A stretch of DNA of 64,000 nt. Source: Bauldia sp. Lineage in GTDB: Bacteria; Pseudomonadota; Alphaproteobacteria; Rhizobiales; Kaistiaceae. Of this stretch, positions 25,010-34,075 are shown piece by piece (positions within the stretch are counted from its first letter, which is position 1; each line of letters starts with the position of its first letter). The notes beneath the pieces were generated by a model. It ran no database searches, had not been told where the DNA came from, and was given only the letters and a program-made list of their open reading frames with translations. The position numbers were made by a program, and so were the translations under genes. The stretch covers positions 310,001 to 374,000 of the forward strand of contig JANQRX010000001.1 of NCBI GenBank assembly GCA_028284325.1, written 5' to 3'.

Positions 25010-27019
25010 TCAGCCCTTGGCCGCACCCTTGGATTTGCCCCGTCCCCGTCGCGCGCCGGCTTTCTTGGGGCGCACCTTGCGCTCCGGGTCCACCGGCTTG
25101 GCGTCATTGGCCGGGGTGGCGGGGCTGGCGGGCTCGGCCGGTTCGGGATCGGCTGCGCCATCACTGGTCTCGGCGGTGACGCTGGCCGTCGTTCCGCCGG
25201 TGCCCGCGGCCGCGGCGGCGGGCGTTCGTCGGAAGGTCGACATGATGTTGCCGAACAGGTCGACCACCACGCCCTCCCGGCGCATGATCACATACTGCTG
25301 CAGCACCGACAGCGCGTTGTTCCAGGCCCAGTAGATCACCAGACCGGCCGGGAACGAGGCCAGCATGAAGGTGAAGATCACCGGCATCCACGTGAAGATC
25401 ATCGCCTGGGTCGGATCGGGCGGCGTCGGATTGAGCTTCATCTGGATGAACATCGTCAGGCCCATGATCAGCGGCCACACACCGACCATGAGCAGGCTCG
25501 GCGGGTCCCACGGAATGAGCCCGAACAGGTTGAACAGCGACGTCGGGTCCGGGGCGGCAAGATCCTGGACCCAGCCGAAGAACGGCGCGTGCCGCATCTC
25601 GATGGTGACGAACAGCACCTTGTAGAGGGCGAAGAAGACCGGGATCTGGATCAGGATCGGCCAGCAGCCGGCCAGAGGATTGATCTTCTCCTCCTTGTAG
25701 AGCTGCATCAGCGCCTTCTGCTGCTTCTCCTTGTCGTCTTTGTACTGGTCGCGGATCTCCGTCATCTTCGGCTGCAATTTCCGCATTGCGCTCATCGAGC
25801 GGTACGACTTGGAGGCCAGCGGGAAGAACGCCGCCTTGATCACGACGGTGACGGCGAGGATGGCGACGCCGAAGTTACCGAACAGGCGGAAGAAGAAATC
25901 GATGACCGAGAACAAGGGCTTGGTGATGAACCAGAACCAGCCCCAGTCGATCAGCCGGTCGAACAGCTTGATCTCGAACTGGTCGCGATAGCCGTCGACG
26001 ATGGCCACCACCTTGGCGCCGGCGAAGGCGCGGGTGGTGACTTCGGTGGTCTCGCCGGGCGCGATCGCGATCGCGGCCTCGAGGTAGTCGGCCTGGTAGA
26101 TCGGCGTCGATTCGGTGCCGGAATGGATGAAGCGGCCGTCGAAGGTTCGCCCCTTCTCCGGGATCAGGGCGGCGGCCCAGTATTTGTCGGTGATGCCGAG
26201 CCATCCGTCGGAGACATTGGTCCACGTCTTGGGGCCGTCCTCCTGGATGGTGCTGTAGTCCTCCTCCTTCAGCCCGTCCTCGCCGAACACGCCGATCAGG
26301 CCTTCGTGCAGGATCCAGAAGCCGTGGACGACCGGCTCGCCGACACGGGTGAACCGGCCGTAGGGCGCAATCGCGACCGGCGCCGCGCCGCTGTTGGTCA
26401 CCGTGTCGGTCACGGTGAACAGGTAGGCGTCGTCGAGCGCGATCGTACGGGTGAACGTGAGCCCTTCGCCGTTGTCGAACGACAGGGTCACCGGCGTGGT
26501 CGGCGTCAGTGTGGCGCCGGTGGCGGCCGTCCACGTGGTCTTGCCGTCGGGCACCGGGCCGACCGCGCCTTCCACCGCCTGCCATCCGAACTCCACGAAG
26601 GCGCTGGTCTCACCGCCGCTCGGCGACAGGAAGATGATGTTGGGGCTCTCGGGATCGACGGTCTCGCGGTACGAGTTGAGGCTGAGATCGTCGAGGCGGG
26701 CGCCGCTCAGATTGATCGAGCCCGTCACGCGGTCCGACACGATGGGGATACGCTGGCTCGCGGTCAGCGAGGCCTCGCGGCTGTCGGCGCCGCCCGCGGT
26801 CTCCGTCGGCAGAGCCGCCCGATCGCCGCTCACCGGCCCGGCGCTGGGGAGCGCGATGCCGTCTTCCGCGGGATCCCCGGATGTCGCCGCCTGCTCCTGC
26901 TGCTGCTCCGCGATCTGTTGCTGGCGCTCCAGTTCAGGGCCGGACACAAAGAACGTCCAGGCGAACAGGACGGCCAGCGACAGCGCGATAGCGAGTATGA
27001 AATTGCGATTGTCCGGCAT
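25010..27019 (-). CDS. yidC: Membrane protein insertase YidC
   Basis: YidC inserts and folds inner-membrane proteins alone or with SecYEG. The 669-residue protein has the Gram-negative layout: a first membrane anchor (residues 5-25), a large periplasmic domain (about 60-370) and the five-helix insertase core from about 385. The core includes MRKLQPKMTEIRDQYKDDKEKQ (cytoplasmic hairpin), INPLAGCWPILIQIPVFFALYKVL and LVIYWAWNNALSVLQQY. The C-terminal tail is long and rich in Lys/Arg/Ala, suiting ribosome contact. Its ATG follows the rnpA stop by one base; the small yidD gene often present between them is absent here. Confidence 0.97.
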   Translation of the reverse strand: MPDNRNFILAIALSLAVLFAWTFFVSGPELERQQQIAEQQQEQAATSGDPAEDGIALPSAGPVSGDRAALPTETAGGADSREASLTASQRIPIVSDRVTGSINLSGARLDDLSLNSYRETVDPESPNIIFLSPSGGETSAFVEFGWQAVEGAVGPVPDGKTTWTAATGATLTPTTPVTLSFDNGEGLTFTRTIALDDAYLFTVTDTVTNSGAAPVAIAPYGRFTRVGEPVVHGFWILHEGLIGVFGEDGLKEEDYSTIQEDGPKTWTNVSDGWLGITDKYWAAALIPEKGRTFDGRFIHSGTESTPIYQADYLEAAIAIAPGETTEVTTRAFAGAKVVAIVDGYRDQFEIKLFDRLIDWGWFWFITKPLFSVIDFFFRLFGNFGVAILAVTVVIKAAFFPLASKSYRSMSAMRKLQPKMTEIRDQYKDDKEKQQKALMQLYKEEKINPLAGCWPILIQIPVFFALYKVLFVTIEMRHAPFFGWVQDLAAPDPTSLFNLFGLIPWDPPSLLMVGVWPLIMGLTMFIQMKLNPTPPDPTQAMIFTWMPVIFTFMLASFPAGLVIYWAWNNALSVLQQYVIMRREGVVVDLFGNIMSTFRRTPAAAAAGTGGTTASVTAETSDGAADPEPAEPASPATPANDAKPVDPERKVRPKKAGARRGRGKSKGAAKG

Positions 27020-27020
27020 G

Positions 27021-27368
27021 TCAGCGAGCCCTGTTCCCGGCGGTCCGGCCGCGCGAAATCTCCTCCAACCCGCTCCTTAGATCGTCGACGAGTCGTCCGA
27101 ATGAAAGGGTCAGGGCAGCACGACGCCCGACCACAACATAGTTCAGAGATGGCTCGGCGCTATCCTCGACCGTACGAACCGCTTCCTTGAGACGACGGCG
27201 AATGCGGTTGCGCACGACGGCTATGCCCGTTTTCTTCGTGACCGTGAACCCGAATCGCGGAGCCGGCGATCCCGGTATGTGGGCGGCTTGCAGGACGAAT
27301 CCGCGGCGCGTGACGCGACGTCCCTTGGCGACCGCACGAAACTCGAAACGACGCTTGAGGGTCTCCAT
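27021..27368 (-). CDS. rnpA: Ribonuclease P protein component
   Basis: RnpA is the protein cofactor of RNase P, which matures the 5' ends of tRNAs. ATG at 27368 gives 115 residues. LKRRFEFRAVAKGRRV starts the fold, and RFGFTVTKKTGIAVVRNRIRRRLKEAVR is the family signature with the conserved R-N-R-x-x-R-R-x-K-E helix. It is the second gene after rpmH and upstream of yidC. Confidence 0.95.
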   Translation of the reverse strand: METLKRRFEFRAVAKGRRVTRRGFVLQAAHIPGSPAPRFGFTVTKKTGIAVVRNRIRRRLKEAVRTVEDSAEPSLNYVVVGRRAALTLSFGRLVDDLRSGLEEISRGRTAGNRAR

Positions 27369-27394
27369 GCCCGCGGAGCCGAACCGGCCCCGCG

Positions 27395-27529
27395 TCAGGC
27401 GCTCAGGCGCTTGCGGCCCCGCGCGCGCCGCGCCGCCAGCACTTTCCGGCCGGAGGCGGTCGCCATCCGCGCGCGAAAACCATGCCGCCGCTTGCGCACC
27501 AGCTTGCTGGGCTGGAAAGTCCGTTTCAC
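27395..27529 (-). CDS. rpmH: Ribosomal protein bL34
   Basis: The 44-residue basic ribosomal protein starts with GTG at 27529 and reads [20 protein letters not shown] and onward to RKRLSA, a complete bL34. It is first in the rpmH-rnpA-yidC-engB operon and has a strong promoter at 27564-27592. Confidence 0.97.
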   Translation of the reverse strand: MKRTFQPSKLVRKRRHGFRARMATASGRKVLAARRARGRKRLSA

Positions 27530-27563
27530 GTTGAGTTCTCCGCGCGTCTTTTTCGCGAGCGGC

Positions 27564-27592
27564 ATATAAAGTAAGGAGCCAAAACAAGTCAA
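27564..27592 (-). promoter_or_regulatory. Sigma-70 promoter of rpmH operon
   Basis: On the minus strand TTGACT (27592-27587) and TTATAT (27569-27564) are 17 bases apart. The site lies 35 bases upstream of the rpmH start, in an AT-rich stretch that contrasts with the GC-rich surroundings. Confidence 0.75.
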
Positions 27593-27643
27593 TGTAACGG
27601 TTGCGTCACCGAAGCTCGTCGCGGCCGATGGGCAGGAGACGCC

Positions 27644-29077
27644 ATGGCTGAGGACCTGACCCCGGATCTGTGCGTCATCGGCGGCGGTCCGGCCGGACTG
27701 GCGGTGGCCACCGGTGCGGCCCGTCTCGGGGTCCCCACGGTCCTGATCGAGAAGGGCAGGCTCGGCGGCGCCCTTCTGAATGCCGGCGGCGTGGCCAATC
27801 TGGCGCTGCAATCCGCCGCCATGACCCGCGACCGCTTGCGGCGCGCCCCCGCGACCGGGGTCACCGGCGCCCCCCTCCAGGTCAACCTGTCGAAGGTCCG
27901 CGATTTCACGGCCACGGTCGAGAGCGAGGTGGCGGCGACCATGTCGATGGACCGCCTGCGGGCGCTCGACGTGAACGTCGTCGAAGGTGACGCGCGGTTT
28001 CTCGATGCCCGCACCGTCGAGGCCGGCGATCGGAGGGTGAGGGCGCGACGCTTTGTCGTCGCCGTGGGCACGCGGGCCGAGCCGTGGACCATCGACGGCC
28101 TCGACGGCATCGACCACCTGACGCCCGAGACCGCGCTCGATCTTGGCCGCAAGCCCAGCCACGTCATTGTCTTGAGCGACGAGCCCTACGGCTTTCCGCT
28201 CGTCCAGGCCTATGCGCGCCTGGGGATCGACGCGACGCTGGTGGGGACGGCGCATCCGCTGCCGGACCACGACCGCGAGCAGGTGGAGATCGTCACCGAA
28301 CACCTGCGCGAGGAAGGCATCCGGCTGCGGTTCGGCATGACCATCGCCTCCGCCGCGAAACGACGGGGCGGTTTCCGCGTGACGCTCGGCGAGGCCCACC
28401 GTGAGGCAACGGGCGGGACGACGGTCGAGGGCAGCGGTCTGGTCGTGGCCGGACGGCGCGCGCCCGATCTCGATCGCCTCGATCTCGCCGCCGCCGGCGT
28501 CGAGCGCACCGCGGACGGCGTGGTGGTCGATCGCTCGCTCCGCACCGCCAACCGCCGCGTCTATGCCATCGGCGACGCCGTGCCGGGGCCGCGCAGCGTC
28601 GCCCGGGCGCGGGCCGAGGCCGCGCGGGTGCTGTACTCCATCGTCCATCGGCTGCCGTCGCGCGGCGCGACCGAGGCCGCGCGGATCGTCCACACCGATC
28701 CGGGGATCGCCGCCGTCGGCGCGACCGAGGACGACGCCCGGGCACGCCACGAGGGGGTGCGCGTGGTGCGCTACCCGGTCAACGCCGTGGTCCGCGCCCA
28801 TATCGAGCGCACCCCCCACGGCGCCGTCAAGGCGGTGGTCTCGCCCCGCGGTCGGGTGATCGGCGCGAGCATCGTCGCCACCGGCGCGGACGAGATGCTG
28901 GCGCCGTGGTCGCTGGCGGTCGCACGCCGCCTGCCGGTCGAGGCGGTGGCGACGATGTCGGTGGGCCACCCGTCGTTGGCCGAAGCGTCGGTGATGGCGG
29001 CGGCGGAGGCGATGAGCCTCGATTTGACGCCCGCCTGGCAGCAGCGCATGATTCGCGCGCTTCGAATCTTCGGCTGA
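27644..29077 (+). CDS. Lipoamide-dehydrogenase-like FAD oxidoreductase lacking the redox disulfide
   Basis: The 477-residue protein has the class I disulfide-oxidoreductase layout: FAD motif [21 protein letters not shown], an NAD domain, the second FAD motif [10 protein letters not shown], and a C-terminal dimerisation domain ending [15 protein letters not shown]. The motif that normally reads GGTCLNxGCIPSK is [13 protein letters not shown] here: both cysteines are replaced (L44 and G49). The C-terminal H-P-x-x-x-E is present as HPSLAEA. It can therefore still bind FAD and perhaps NAD(P)H but cannot do thiol chemistry. The NAD-binding glycine motif is also weak. The histidine kinase gene starts three bases downstream, suggesting a functional link. 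Confidence 0.82.
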   Translation: MAEDLTPDLCVIGGGPAGLAVATGAARLGVPTVLIEKGRLGGALLNAGGVANLALQSAAMTRDRLRRAPATGVTGAPLQVNLSKVRDFTATVESEVAATMSMDRLRALDVNVVEGDARFLDARTVEAGDRRVRARRFVVAVGTRAEPWTIDGLDGIDHLTPETALDLGRKPSHVIVLSDEPYGFPLVQAYARLGIDATLVGTAHPLPDHDREQVEIVTEHLREEGIRLRFGMTIASAAKRRGGFRVTLGEAHREATGGTTVEGSGLVVAGRRAPDLDRLDLAAAGVERTADGVVVDRSLRTANRRVYAIGDAVPGPRSVARARAEAARVLYSIVHRLPSRGATEAARIVHTDPGIAAVGATEDDARARHEGVRVVRYPVNAVVRAHIERTPHGAVKAVVSPRGRVIGASIVATGADEMLAPWSLAVARRLPVEAVATMSVGHPSLAEASVMAAAEAMSLDLTPAWQQRMIRALRIFG

Positions 29078-29080
29078 TCG

Positions 29081-30559
29081 ATGCTCGACCAGACGCGAAA
29101 CCGCGAGCAATCTCAGGAGGATGCGCCCTCGCCCCCGCCGAAGCGGGGCCGCGCGCCCGGGCTCTCGGTGCGCCTTCTGGCCTTCACGATCCTGTTCGTG
29201 ACGGTGGCCGAAGTCCTCCTCTACGTGCCCTCGGTCGCCAATTTCCGCGTGAGCTGGCTCGCCGACCGGGTGACCATGGCCGATGCCGCGAGTGCCGTCC
29301 TCTTGCGGACCGGCGAAACCGAGATCGACCGTGACATCCAGGATGAGCTTCTGAGCGCCGTCGGGGCGACGGCCATCGCCGTTCGCGGCGGCGCCGTCAG
29401 CCGCCTGATCGCGACCGTGGAGCGGCCGCCCGATGTCGACGTGGTCGCCGATCTGCGCAGCATGGACCCGATCGCCGAGATCGTCGACGCCTTCGCCACC
29501 CTAACGGCGGGGGAGGCGCGCACCATGCGCGTGATCGGCCGCACGCGCACCGGCGCCCTGATCGAGATCCTCCTCGACGATCGGGCGCTGCGGGCGGCGA
29601 TGCTGGAATACTCCATCAACGTGCTGTGGCTGTCGGCGTTTCTGTCGGTGATCACCGCCGTACTTCTCTACTTCACCATCAACGTGCTGCTGGTGCGCCC
29701 CATGCGCCGGCTGACGCAGAACATGATCGCCTTCTCCGATGCGCCGGACGCCCGCGACCGCGTCATTACGCCCTCAGGACGACGCGACGAGATCGGCGTT
29801 GCCGAGCGTCATCTGGCGCGCATGCAGGGGGACCTGCAGGAAACGCTGCGCGAGCGCCGCCACCTCGCCGACCTCGGGCTTGCCGTCTCCAAGATCAACC
29901 ACGACCTGCGCAACATGCTGGCCTCGGCGCAGCTCTTTTCCGATCGCATCGGCAGCGTTCCCGACCCGGCCGTCCAGCGCTTCGCCCCGAAGCTCATCGG
30001 CGCGCTCGACCGGGCGATCGCCTACTGCCAGACGACGCTGGCCTATGGCCGCGCCGGCGAGGAGCAGCCGACCCGGCGCCTGATCCGCCTCGGCCGCCTG
30101 GTCGACGACGCGGCCGAGGTGTTGGGGCTGCCGGGCCACGCCGACATCACCTTCGAGAAGCACATCCCCGATGATCTCGAGATCGACGCCGATCCCGACC
30201 AGTTGTTCCGCGTTCTCGTCAATCTCGGCCGCAACGCCGTCCAGGCGCTGGAGCGCGATCCCGGCCCCGCGGTGATCCGCCGTCTGGCGATCTCGGCCGA
30301 GCGGACCGATGGCCGCGTCACCATCGTCGTGCGCGACACGGGTCCGGGCGTGCCGGCCCGCGCCAGGGACAATCTGTTCCAGGCGTTCCACGGCTCGGTG
30401 ACGCCGGGCGGGACGGGCCTGGGTCTCGCTATCGCGGCCGAGCTCGTCGACGCCCATGGCGGCGCGATCCGCCTATTGGATGACGGCGAGCCGGGCGCGG
30501 CCTTCGAGATCGTCATCCCCGACCGGCATGCCGTCGGCGGCAACGGCGACAGCGCGTGA
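29081..30559 (+). CDS. Sensor histidine kinase
   Basis: The 492-residue kinase has two membrane segments (about 30-50 and 181-203) bounding a periplasmic sensor region of about 130 residues, then a HAMP domain (207-262). The phosphoacceptor helix is [14 protein letters not shown] (H274). The ATPase domain has the N box [16 protein letters not shown], the G1 box VRDTGPGVP and the G2 box [10 protein letters not shown]. It follows the flavoprotein by three bases. No response regulator lies in the window, so it is an orphan here. The signal is unknown. Confidence 0.92.
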   Translation: MLDQTRNREQSQEDAPSPPPKRGRAPGLSVRLLAFTILFVTVAEVLLYVPSVANFRVSWLADRVTMADAASAVLLRTGETEIDRDIQDELLSAVGATAIAVRGGAVSRLIATVERPPDVDVVADLRSMDPIAEIVDAFATLTAGEARTMRVIGRTRTGALIEILLDDRALRAAMLEYSINVLWLSAFLSVITAVLLYFTINVLLVRPMRRLTQNMIAFSDAPDARDRVITPSGRRDEIGVAERHLARMQGDLQETLRERRHLADLGLAVSKINHDLRNMLASAQLFSDRIGSVPDPAVQRFAPKLIGALDRAIAYCQTTLAYGRAGEEQPTRRLIRLGRLVDDAAEVLGLPGHADITFEKHIPDDLEIDADPDQLFRVLVNLGRNAVQALERDPGPAVIRRLAISAERTDGRVTIVVRDTGPGVPARARDNLFQAFHGSVTPGGTGLGLAIAAELVDAHGGAIRLLDDGEPGAAFEIVIPDRHAVGGNGDSA

Positions 30560-30577
30560 CGCGGCGGCCTGCGGCCC

Positions 30578-30606
30578 TTGCCAAGTCGCCGGGGAGACTT
30601 TAGCTA
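30578..30606 (+). promoter_or_regulatory. Probable promoter of tRNA-Arg
   Basis: TTGCCA (30578-30583) and TAGCTA (30601-30606) are separated by 17 bases and lie 37 bases upstream of the tRNA. The alphaproteobacterial -35 form CTTG is present. Confidence 0.55.
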
Positions 30607-30642
30607 TGCCGGGCTGCGGCGGCGTTGGACGCCGTTGCCCAA

Positions 30643-30719
30643 GCGCTCGTAGCTCAGCTGGATAGAGCACCAGACTACGAATCTGGGGGTCAGGGGTTCG
30701 AATCCTCTCGAGCGCGCCA
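30643..30719 (+). tRNA. tRNA-Arg (anticodon ACG)
   Basis: The 77-nt gene, with CCA encoded, folds into a full cloverleaf: acceptor GCGCTCG/CGAGCGC, D arm GCTC-AGCTGGATA-GAGC, anticodon stem CCAGA/TCTGG with loop CTACGAA (anticodon ACG), and T loop TTCGAAT. ACG is normally edited to ICG by TadA and reads CGU, CGC and CGA. The genes just downstream look foreign, in line with tRNA genes being integration targets, though no duplicated 3' end was found nearby. Confidence 0.97.
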
Positions 30720-30819
30720 GTATTTTCAAGGACTTAGCTGATCGGCGTTCGGACGCGCTGTTCACTCGCCGGCCTTGGGGAGTTCGTGGAACTCCGCGAA
30801 CAGTTCGGCGACTCCTTGG

Positions 30820-31146
30820 TCAGACGTGGGCGAATGTCAGTTGGCCGGTTTCGCTCTCGTTTGCGGGCCCCACGTCGATGGTCACGTTGTGACCGAGCTT
30901 GGTAAGGAAGCCCAGAAGCCGTTCCAGGGAGAAGCCTTCGAAGCGCCCACGGAGCAGTTTCGATACGTCCGGTTGTTTCAGACCGATGAGCTTGGCCGTG
31001 GCGGTTTGCGTGAGCCCGCGCTGATGGATGGTGTCGGCGATCGCGGCAACGACCTGCGCCTTGAGCAGATGGTCCTCGGCATTGGGCAGGCCGAGGTCTG
31101 CGAAGACGTTGCCGCTCCCTCGGATGATCTTTGTCTCGGTGCTCAT
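30820..31146 (-). CDS. HTH-type antitoxin-like transcriptional regulator (no toxin partner)
   Basis: The 108-residue protein begins with SGNVFADLGLPNAEDHLLKA, the typical start of HigA2-like HTH_37 antitoxins. The helix-turn-helix is LTQTATAKLIGLKQPDVSKLLRGRFEGFSLERLLGFL. Such proteins normally follow a RelE/Gp49-type toxin gene on the same strand. Here the 130 bases upstream hold no toxin frame, so the gene is an orphan. It may silence a toxin elsewhere or have become a solitary repressor. Close neighbours are tRNA-Arg on one side and a methyltransferase on the other. Confidence 0.82.
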   Translation of the reverse strand: MSTETKIIRGSGNVFADLGLPNAEDHLLKAQVVAAIADTIHQRGLTQTATAKLIGLKQPDVSKLLRGRFEGFSLERLLGFLTKLGHNVTIDVGPANESETGQLTFAHV

Positions 31147-31157
31147 GGCTCGCCTGT

Positions 31158-31170
31158 AGTGAAATTTACT
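31158..31170. promoter_or_regulatory. Imperfect palindrome before the antitoxin-like gene
   Basis: AGTGAAATTTACT lies 11 bases upstream of the ATG at 31146. Eleven of thirteen positions are symmetric. It is AT-rich in a GC-rich setting and is the natural candidate for an autoregulatory operator. Confidence 0.4.
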
Positions 31171-31275
31171 TCAGCGAGCCTTTCAAGGGCTATCACGAAG
31201 TACGCCGTGGAGGGTCTTCGGTAGGCGACCGGCACGGGGCGGCTGTCGGCACACCGCGCGTCAAAAACTCAGTAG

Positions 31276-31983
31276 CTAGCGTCCGACCCTATGCAGAGAG
31301 TAGTAGATCTTGGCCTTCAACGCGCCGGGCCATTGCTCTCGGTCAAGTGTTTCGACAACCCATGCAAATGGATCGGCGGATTGGAGCCGTGCCGCCAGCG
31401 GGTCGTAACGTGCCTTGTCCGAAAGCAGAATGTGGGCAGCCTGTTGTTGGGTGACACTGAGCTCGACCGGACGTGACGTTGTCGTCAGCGTTGATACCTC
31501 GTCCTGACCGGAGAGATTGGCTGCATGGTCGTAGGGATCGTCCGGCGAGACGTCCTCCAGCGAGAAAAGTTCCACCAGATCTCCAAGGATGACGTCAAAG
31601 TCATACGCGAGGACGAGCGCGCCATTGCGGCAAACACGCCGGAGCTCCACAGCCACGTCCCCGGCGTTCAGATAGGAGAGAACGCCGGCAAATGTGACCA
31701 GATCGATCGAGGCATCATGAACGGGCAGTTCATCGCCGCTGCCGAGTAGATAGGTGATCCTGGGGTGCTCGGTTGCCCGGTCCAGCATCGCCTGACTGTG
31801 GTCGACCGCGATAACGCGTTCGCATCGTTCTGCCAGGGCGATCGCCGAGTAGCCGGTGCCGCAACCGACATCCAATCCGGTCCCGAATTGCCGGCCGTCC
31901 AGAGCTTCGTCCAGTATCAGCTTGTGCAAGGGCGGGCGATAAGCTGCGTAGTGCCGTGCGATCTGCCCATCGTAAATATGCAA
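31276..31983 (-). CDS. Class I SAM-dependent methyltransferase
   Basis: The 235-residue protein carries the SAM-binding motif I GLDVGCGTGYSAIAL (about 37-51), motif II VIAVDHSQAML, and the post-motif LPVHDASIDLVTFAGVLSYL, typical of the Methyltransf_11 type. The substrate is unknown. Its base composition is lower in GC than the flanking core genes. It lies in the accessory stretch after tRNA-Arg, upstream of the orphan regulator in the same direction, with 130 bases between. Confidence 0.85.
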   Translation of the reverse strand: MHIYDGQIARHYAAYRPPLHKLILDEALDGRQFGTGLDVGCGTGYSAIALAERCERVIAVDHSQAMLDRATEHPRITYLLGSGDELPVHDASIDLVTFAGVLSYLNAGDVAVELRRVCRNGALVLAYDFDVILGDLVELFSLEDVSPDDPYDHAANLSGQDEVSTLTTTSRPVELSVTQQQAAHILLSDKARYDPLAARLQSADPFAWVVETLDREQWPGALKAKIYYSLHRVGR

Positions 31984-32017
31984 ATCGGGCTCCCCGTTCT
32001 GGACATCGCTGCGACCC

Positions 32018-33013
32018 TTACGCGGGATCGTAGACCAGCCTGAATCCCTGATGCGTCGTGGTGCTGTCGGGCGAGTTGCCGGTGCGGGCCGCGATCCGAT
32101 AGCGATAGCAGTAGCTCGCGTGACACAGGAACGAGCCGCCCTTCAGCAGCTTGTAGCCCGCCTTGCCGGCGTGTTCCGACCGCGCCGCCTTGTTGGATGC
32201 ACGCACCTTGAAGGCCTGCGAGGTCCACTCCCAGACGTTGCCGACCAGATTGAACAGGCCGTAGCCGTTGGGCGCGAAGGATCGCGCCGGCGCCGTGGCG
32301 ATGTAGCCGTCCAGTCCGCGGTTGGCGCGCGGGAAGTCGCCCTGCCAGATGTTGCAGGGAAAATGATCCGTGTCGTTGGGCTCGCTGTCGCCCCAGGGAA
32401 AGCGCGCGTCGCCAAGCCCGCCGCGCGCCGCGTGCTCCCATTCAGCCTCGGTGGGCAGGCGCCCCGAGGCCCAGGTCGCGAAGGCGTTGGCGTCGTTCCA
32501 GGAGACGTGGACGACCGGATGGTCCGGCCGCCACGCGGCTTCCGAACCGGGGCCGTTGATCAACCGCCAGTTCGCGCCCTTGATCTCGCGCCACCACGGT
32601 GCCGCCGCCACCGCGCGGCTTGGCGGGGCGTCGTCGGGCAGGTTCCCGGCGAACACGAACGAGTCGCCGATCCGCTCGGCCTCGGTGACGTAGCCGGTGT
32701 CGTCCACGAACGCCTTGAAGCGCGCATTGGTCACCGTTGTCCGGTCCATGCGGAACGGTTTCACCCGGACCTTGCGGACCGGGCTTTCGTCGTCGAGATC
32801 GAGGATCGGCCGGTCGGTCCCGACCCGCGCCATCCCGCCGGGGATGTCGGCCGTGTCGTCGACGGCCCGGCTGCCGGAATGCACCACCGGCGCTTCGGTG
32901 GCCGCGACGCCGGTCGGCCGCGATGGCGCACAACAGGTCGATGTCGGCTCCGCCGCCGCGGGGCGCGCGGATTCCGCGCCCGCCGTCGCTTCCTGTCCCA
33001 CGCTGGCGGGCAT
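32018..33013 (-). CDS. Formylglycine-generating enzyme
   Basis: This enzyme oxidises a cysteine in sulfatases to formylglycine, using copper and oxygen. The 331-residue protein has a variable N-terminus (to about 57), then IPGGMARVGTDRP, ARFKAFVDDTGYVTEAERIGDSFVF, HPVVHVSWNDANAFATW, RLPTEAEWEHAARGG and NVWEWTSQAF. The active-site stretch is LLKGGSFLCHASYCYRYR, with both catalytic cysteines (C297 and C302) and the GNSPDS segment of authentic enzymes, unlike many SUMF1-domain relatives. No sulfatase gene is in the window, so its client is elsewhere. It is divergent from the DUF2189 gene. Confidence 0.92.
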   Translation of the reverse strand: MPASVGQEATAGAESARPAAAEPTSTCCAPSRPTGVAATEAPVVHSGSRAVDDTADIPGGMARVGTDRPILDLDDESPVRKVRVKPFRMDRTTVTNARFKAFVDDTGYVTEAERIGDSFVFAGNLPDDAPPSRAVAAAPWWREIKGANWRLINGPGSEAAWRPDHPVVHVSWNDANAFATWASGRLPTEAEWEHAARGGLGDARFPWGDSEPNDTDHFPCNIWQGDFPRANRGLDGYIATAPARSFAPNGYGLFNLVGNVWEWTSQAFKVRASNKAARSEHAGKAGYKLLKGGSFLCHASYCYRYRIAARTGNSPDSTTTHQGFRLVYDPA

Positions 33014-33161
33014 GGTCCCGACCGTCCTTCATCAGATGTCGACCGGGGTGGTTGTCGCACATTTCCTCCGCCCGCGGTATCGGGCCTATGATCTTCCTCA
33101 CGGCGCGTGTCCTGTGTTTTGGGCTATGCTGGCACGACGCTGACCGCTCTTGGGAGGAGAC

Positions 33162-33971
33162 GTGAGCGAGACCGACAACACCATGGGCGCGAACAAGCGG
33201 CCCGCGAGCCCGGTGACCGTCCTCACCGTGACGCCGCTGGAACTCCTCGACCTCCTCGGCGCGGCCCTCCGTGATTTTCGCGTTGCCGCGCTCTACGACC
33301 TGGTGCTCGGCGGCATCTATGCCGTCGGCGGATGGGTCCTGATTGTCCTGCTGGTCTGGCTCGACCTTCCGTTCCTGGTGTATCCGCTGGCCGCCGGCTT
33401 TGCGCTGATCGCGCCCTTCGTTGCGGCGTCGTTTTACGCCGTGAGCCGCATCCTGGAACGCGGCGAGACCCTGACCTGGCCCGGCATCCTCGCCTCGGTG
33501 CGGCGCGCGGCGACGTCGGATCTCGGCTGGATGGCGCTGGTGACCGGCTTCTGCCTGTTCATCTGGGTCGATATCGCCGGAATCCTGTTCCTGACGTTCC
33601 TCGGCACCAGCGTGCTCAATCCGCAAGCGCTGATCGGCGTCATCTTCACCACGCCGACGGGGCTTCTGTTTCTCGCCGTCGGCCACATCATCGGCGCCTT
33701 CATCGCGCTCGCCGTCTTCTCGTTCTCCGTCACCTCGTTCCCGATGCTGTTCGACCGCGATGTCGATTTCGTCACTGCCATGGTCACGAGCGTCAAGGTC
33801 GTGATCGCCAACCCGGTCACCATGATCCTGTGGTGCGTGACCATCGCCGCGCTGATCACGCTGTCGCTGCTGTCGGGTCTGGTCGGCCTGTTCGTGATCC
33901 TTCCCGTCCTCGGGCACGCTTCGTGGCATCTCTATCGCCGTGCGCTGTCGCCGGAAGAGACCGACGACTGA
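33162..33971 (+). CDS. DUF2189 family integral membrane protein
   Basis: GTG at 33162 is chosen because GGAGGAG lies just upstream; the ATG at 33183 is an alternative. After a hydrophilic start, VTVLTVTPLELLDLLGAALRDFR is the conserved entry. Six hydrophobic segments follow, the first in pairs (GGWVLIVLLVWLDLPFLVYPLAAGFALIAPF) and the last near LITLSLLSGLVGLFVILPVLG, with HASWHLYRR at the end as in DUF2189. The function is unknown. The gene stands alone, with the phosphonate genes starting about 100 bases later. Confidence 0.8.
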   Translation: MSETDNTMGANKRPASPVTVLTVTPLELLDLLGAALRDFRVAALYDLVLGGIYAVGGWVLIVLLVWLDLPFLVYPLAAGFALIAPFVAASFYAVSRILERGETLTWPGILASVRRAATSDLGWMALVTGFCLFIWVDIAGILFLTFLGTSVLNPQALIGVIFTTPTGLLFLAVGHIIGAFIALAVFSFSVTSFPMLFDRDVDFVTAMVTSVKVVIANPVTMILWCVTIAALITLSLLSGLVGLFVILPVLGHASWHLYRRALSPEETDD

Positions 33972-34075
33972 ACGCCGTCACGTTCGCGCCGCGCTTCGTA
34001 ACGTTCCGGCGCGCCTCGTTTTCGCAACTTTGTTATGCGAATCGCCTAGAACCCTGCGCTTGGCCAGAGTGAACC

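Noticed and set aside
27019-27021. yidD gene between rnpA and yidC
   Set aside because: Only one base separates the two genes, so yidD is absent from this position.
31147-31275. Toxin partner for the antitoxin-like gene
   Set aside because: The only frame ending at the antitoxin start (stop TGA overlapping the ATG) is about 40 codons between stops and has no RelE or Gp49 motif.
30643-33013. Integrated element bounded by a duplicate of the tRNA-Arg 3' end
   Set aside because: No second copy of the GGGGTTCGAATCC-like end was found downstream in the window, and no integrase gene is present.
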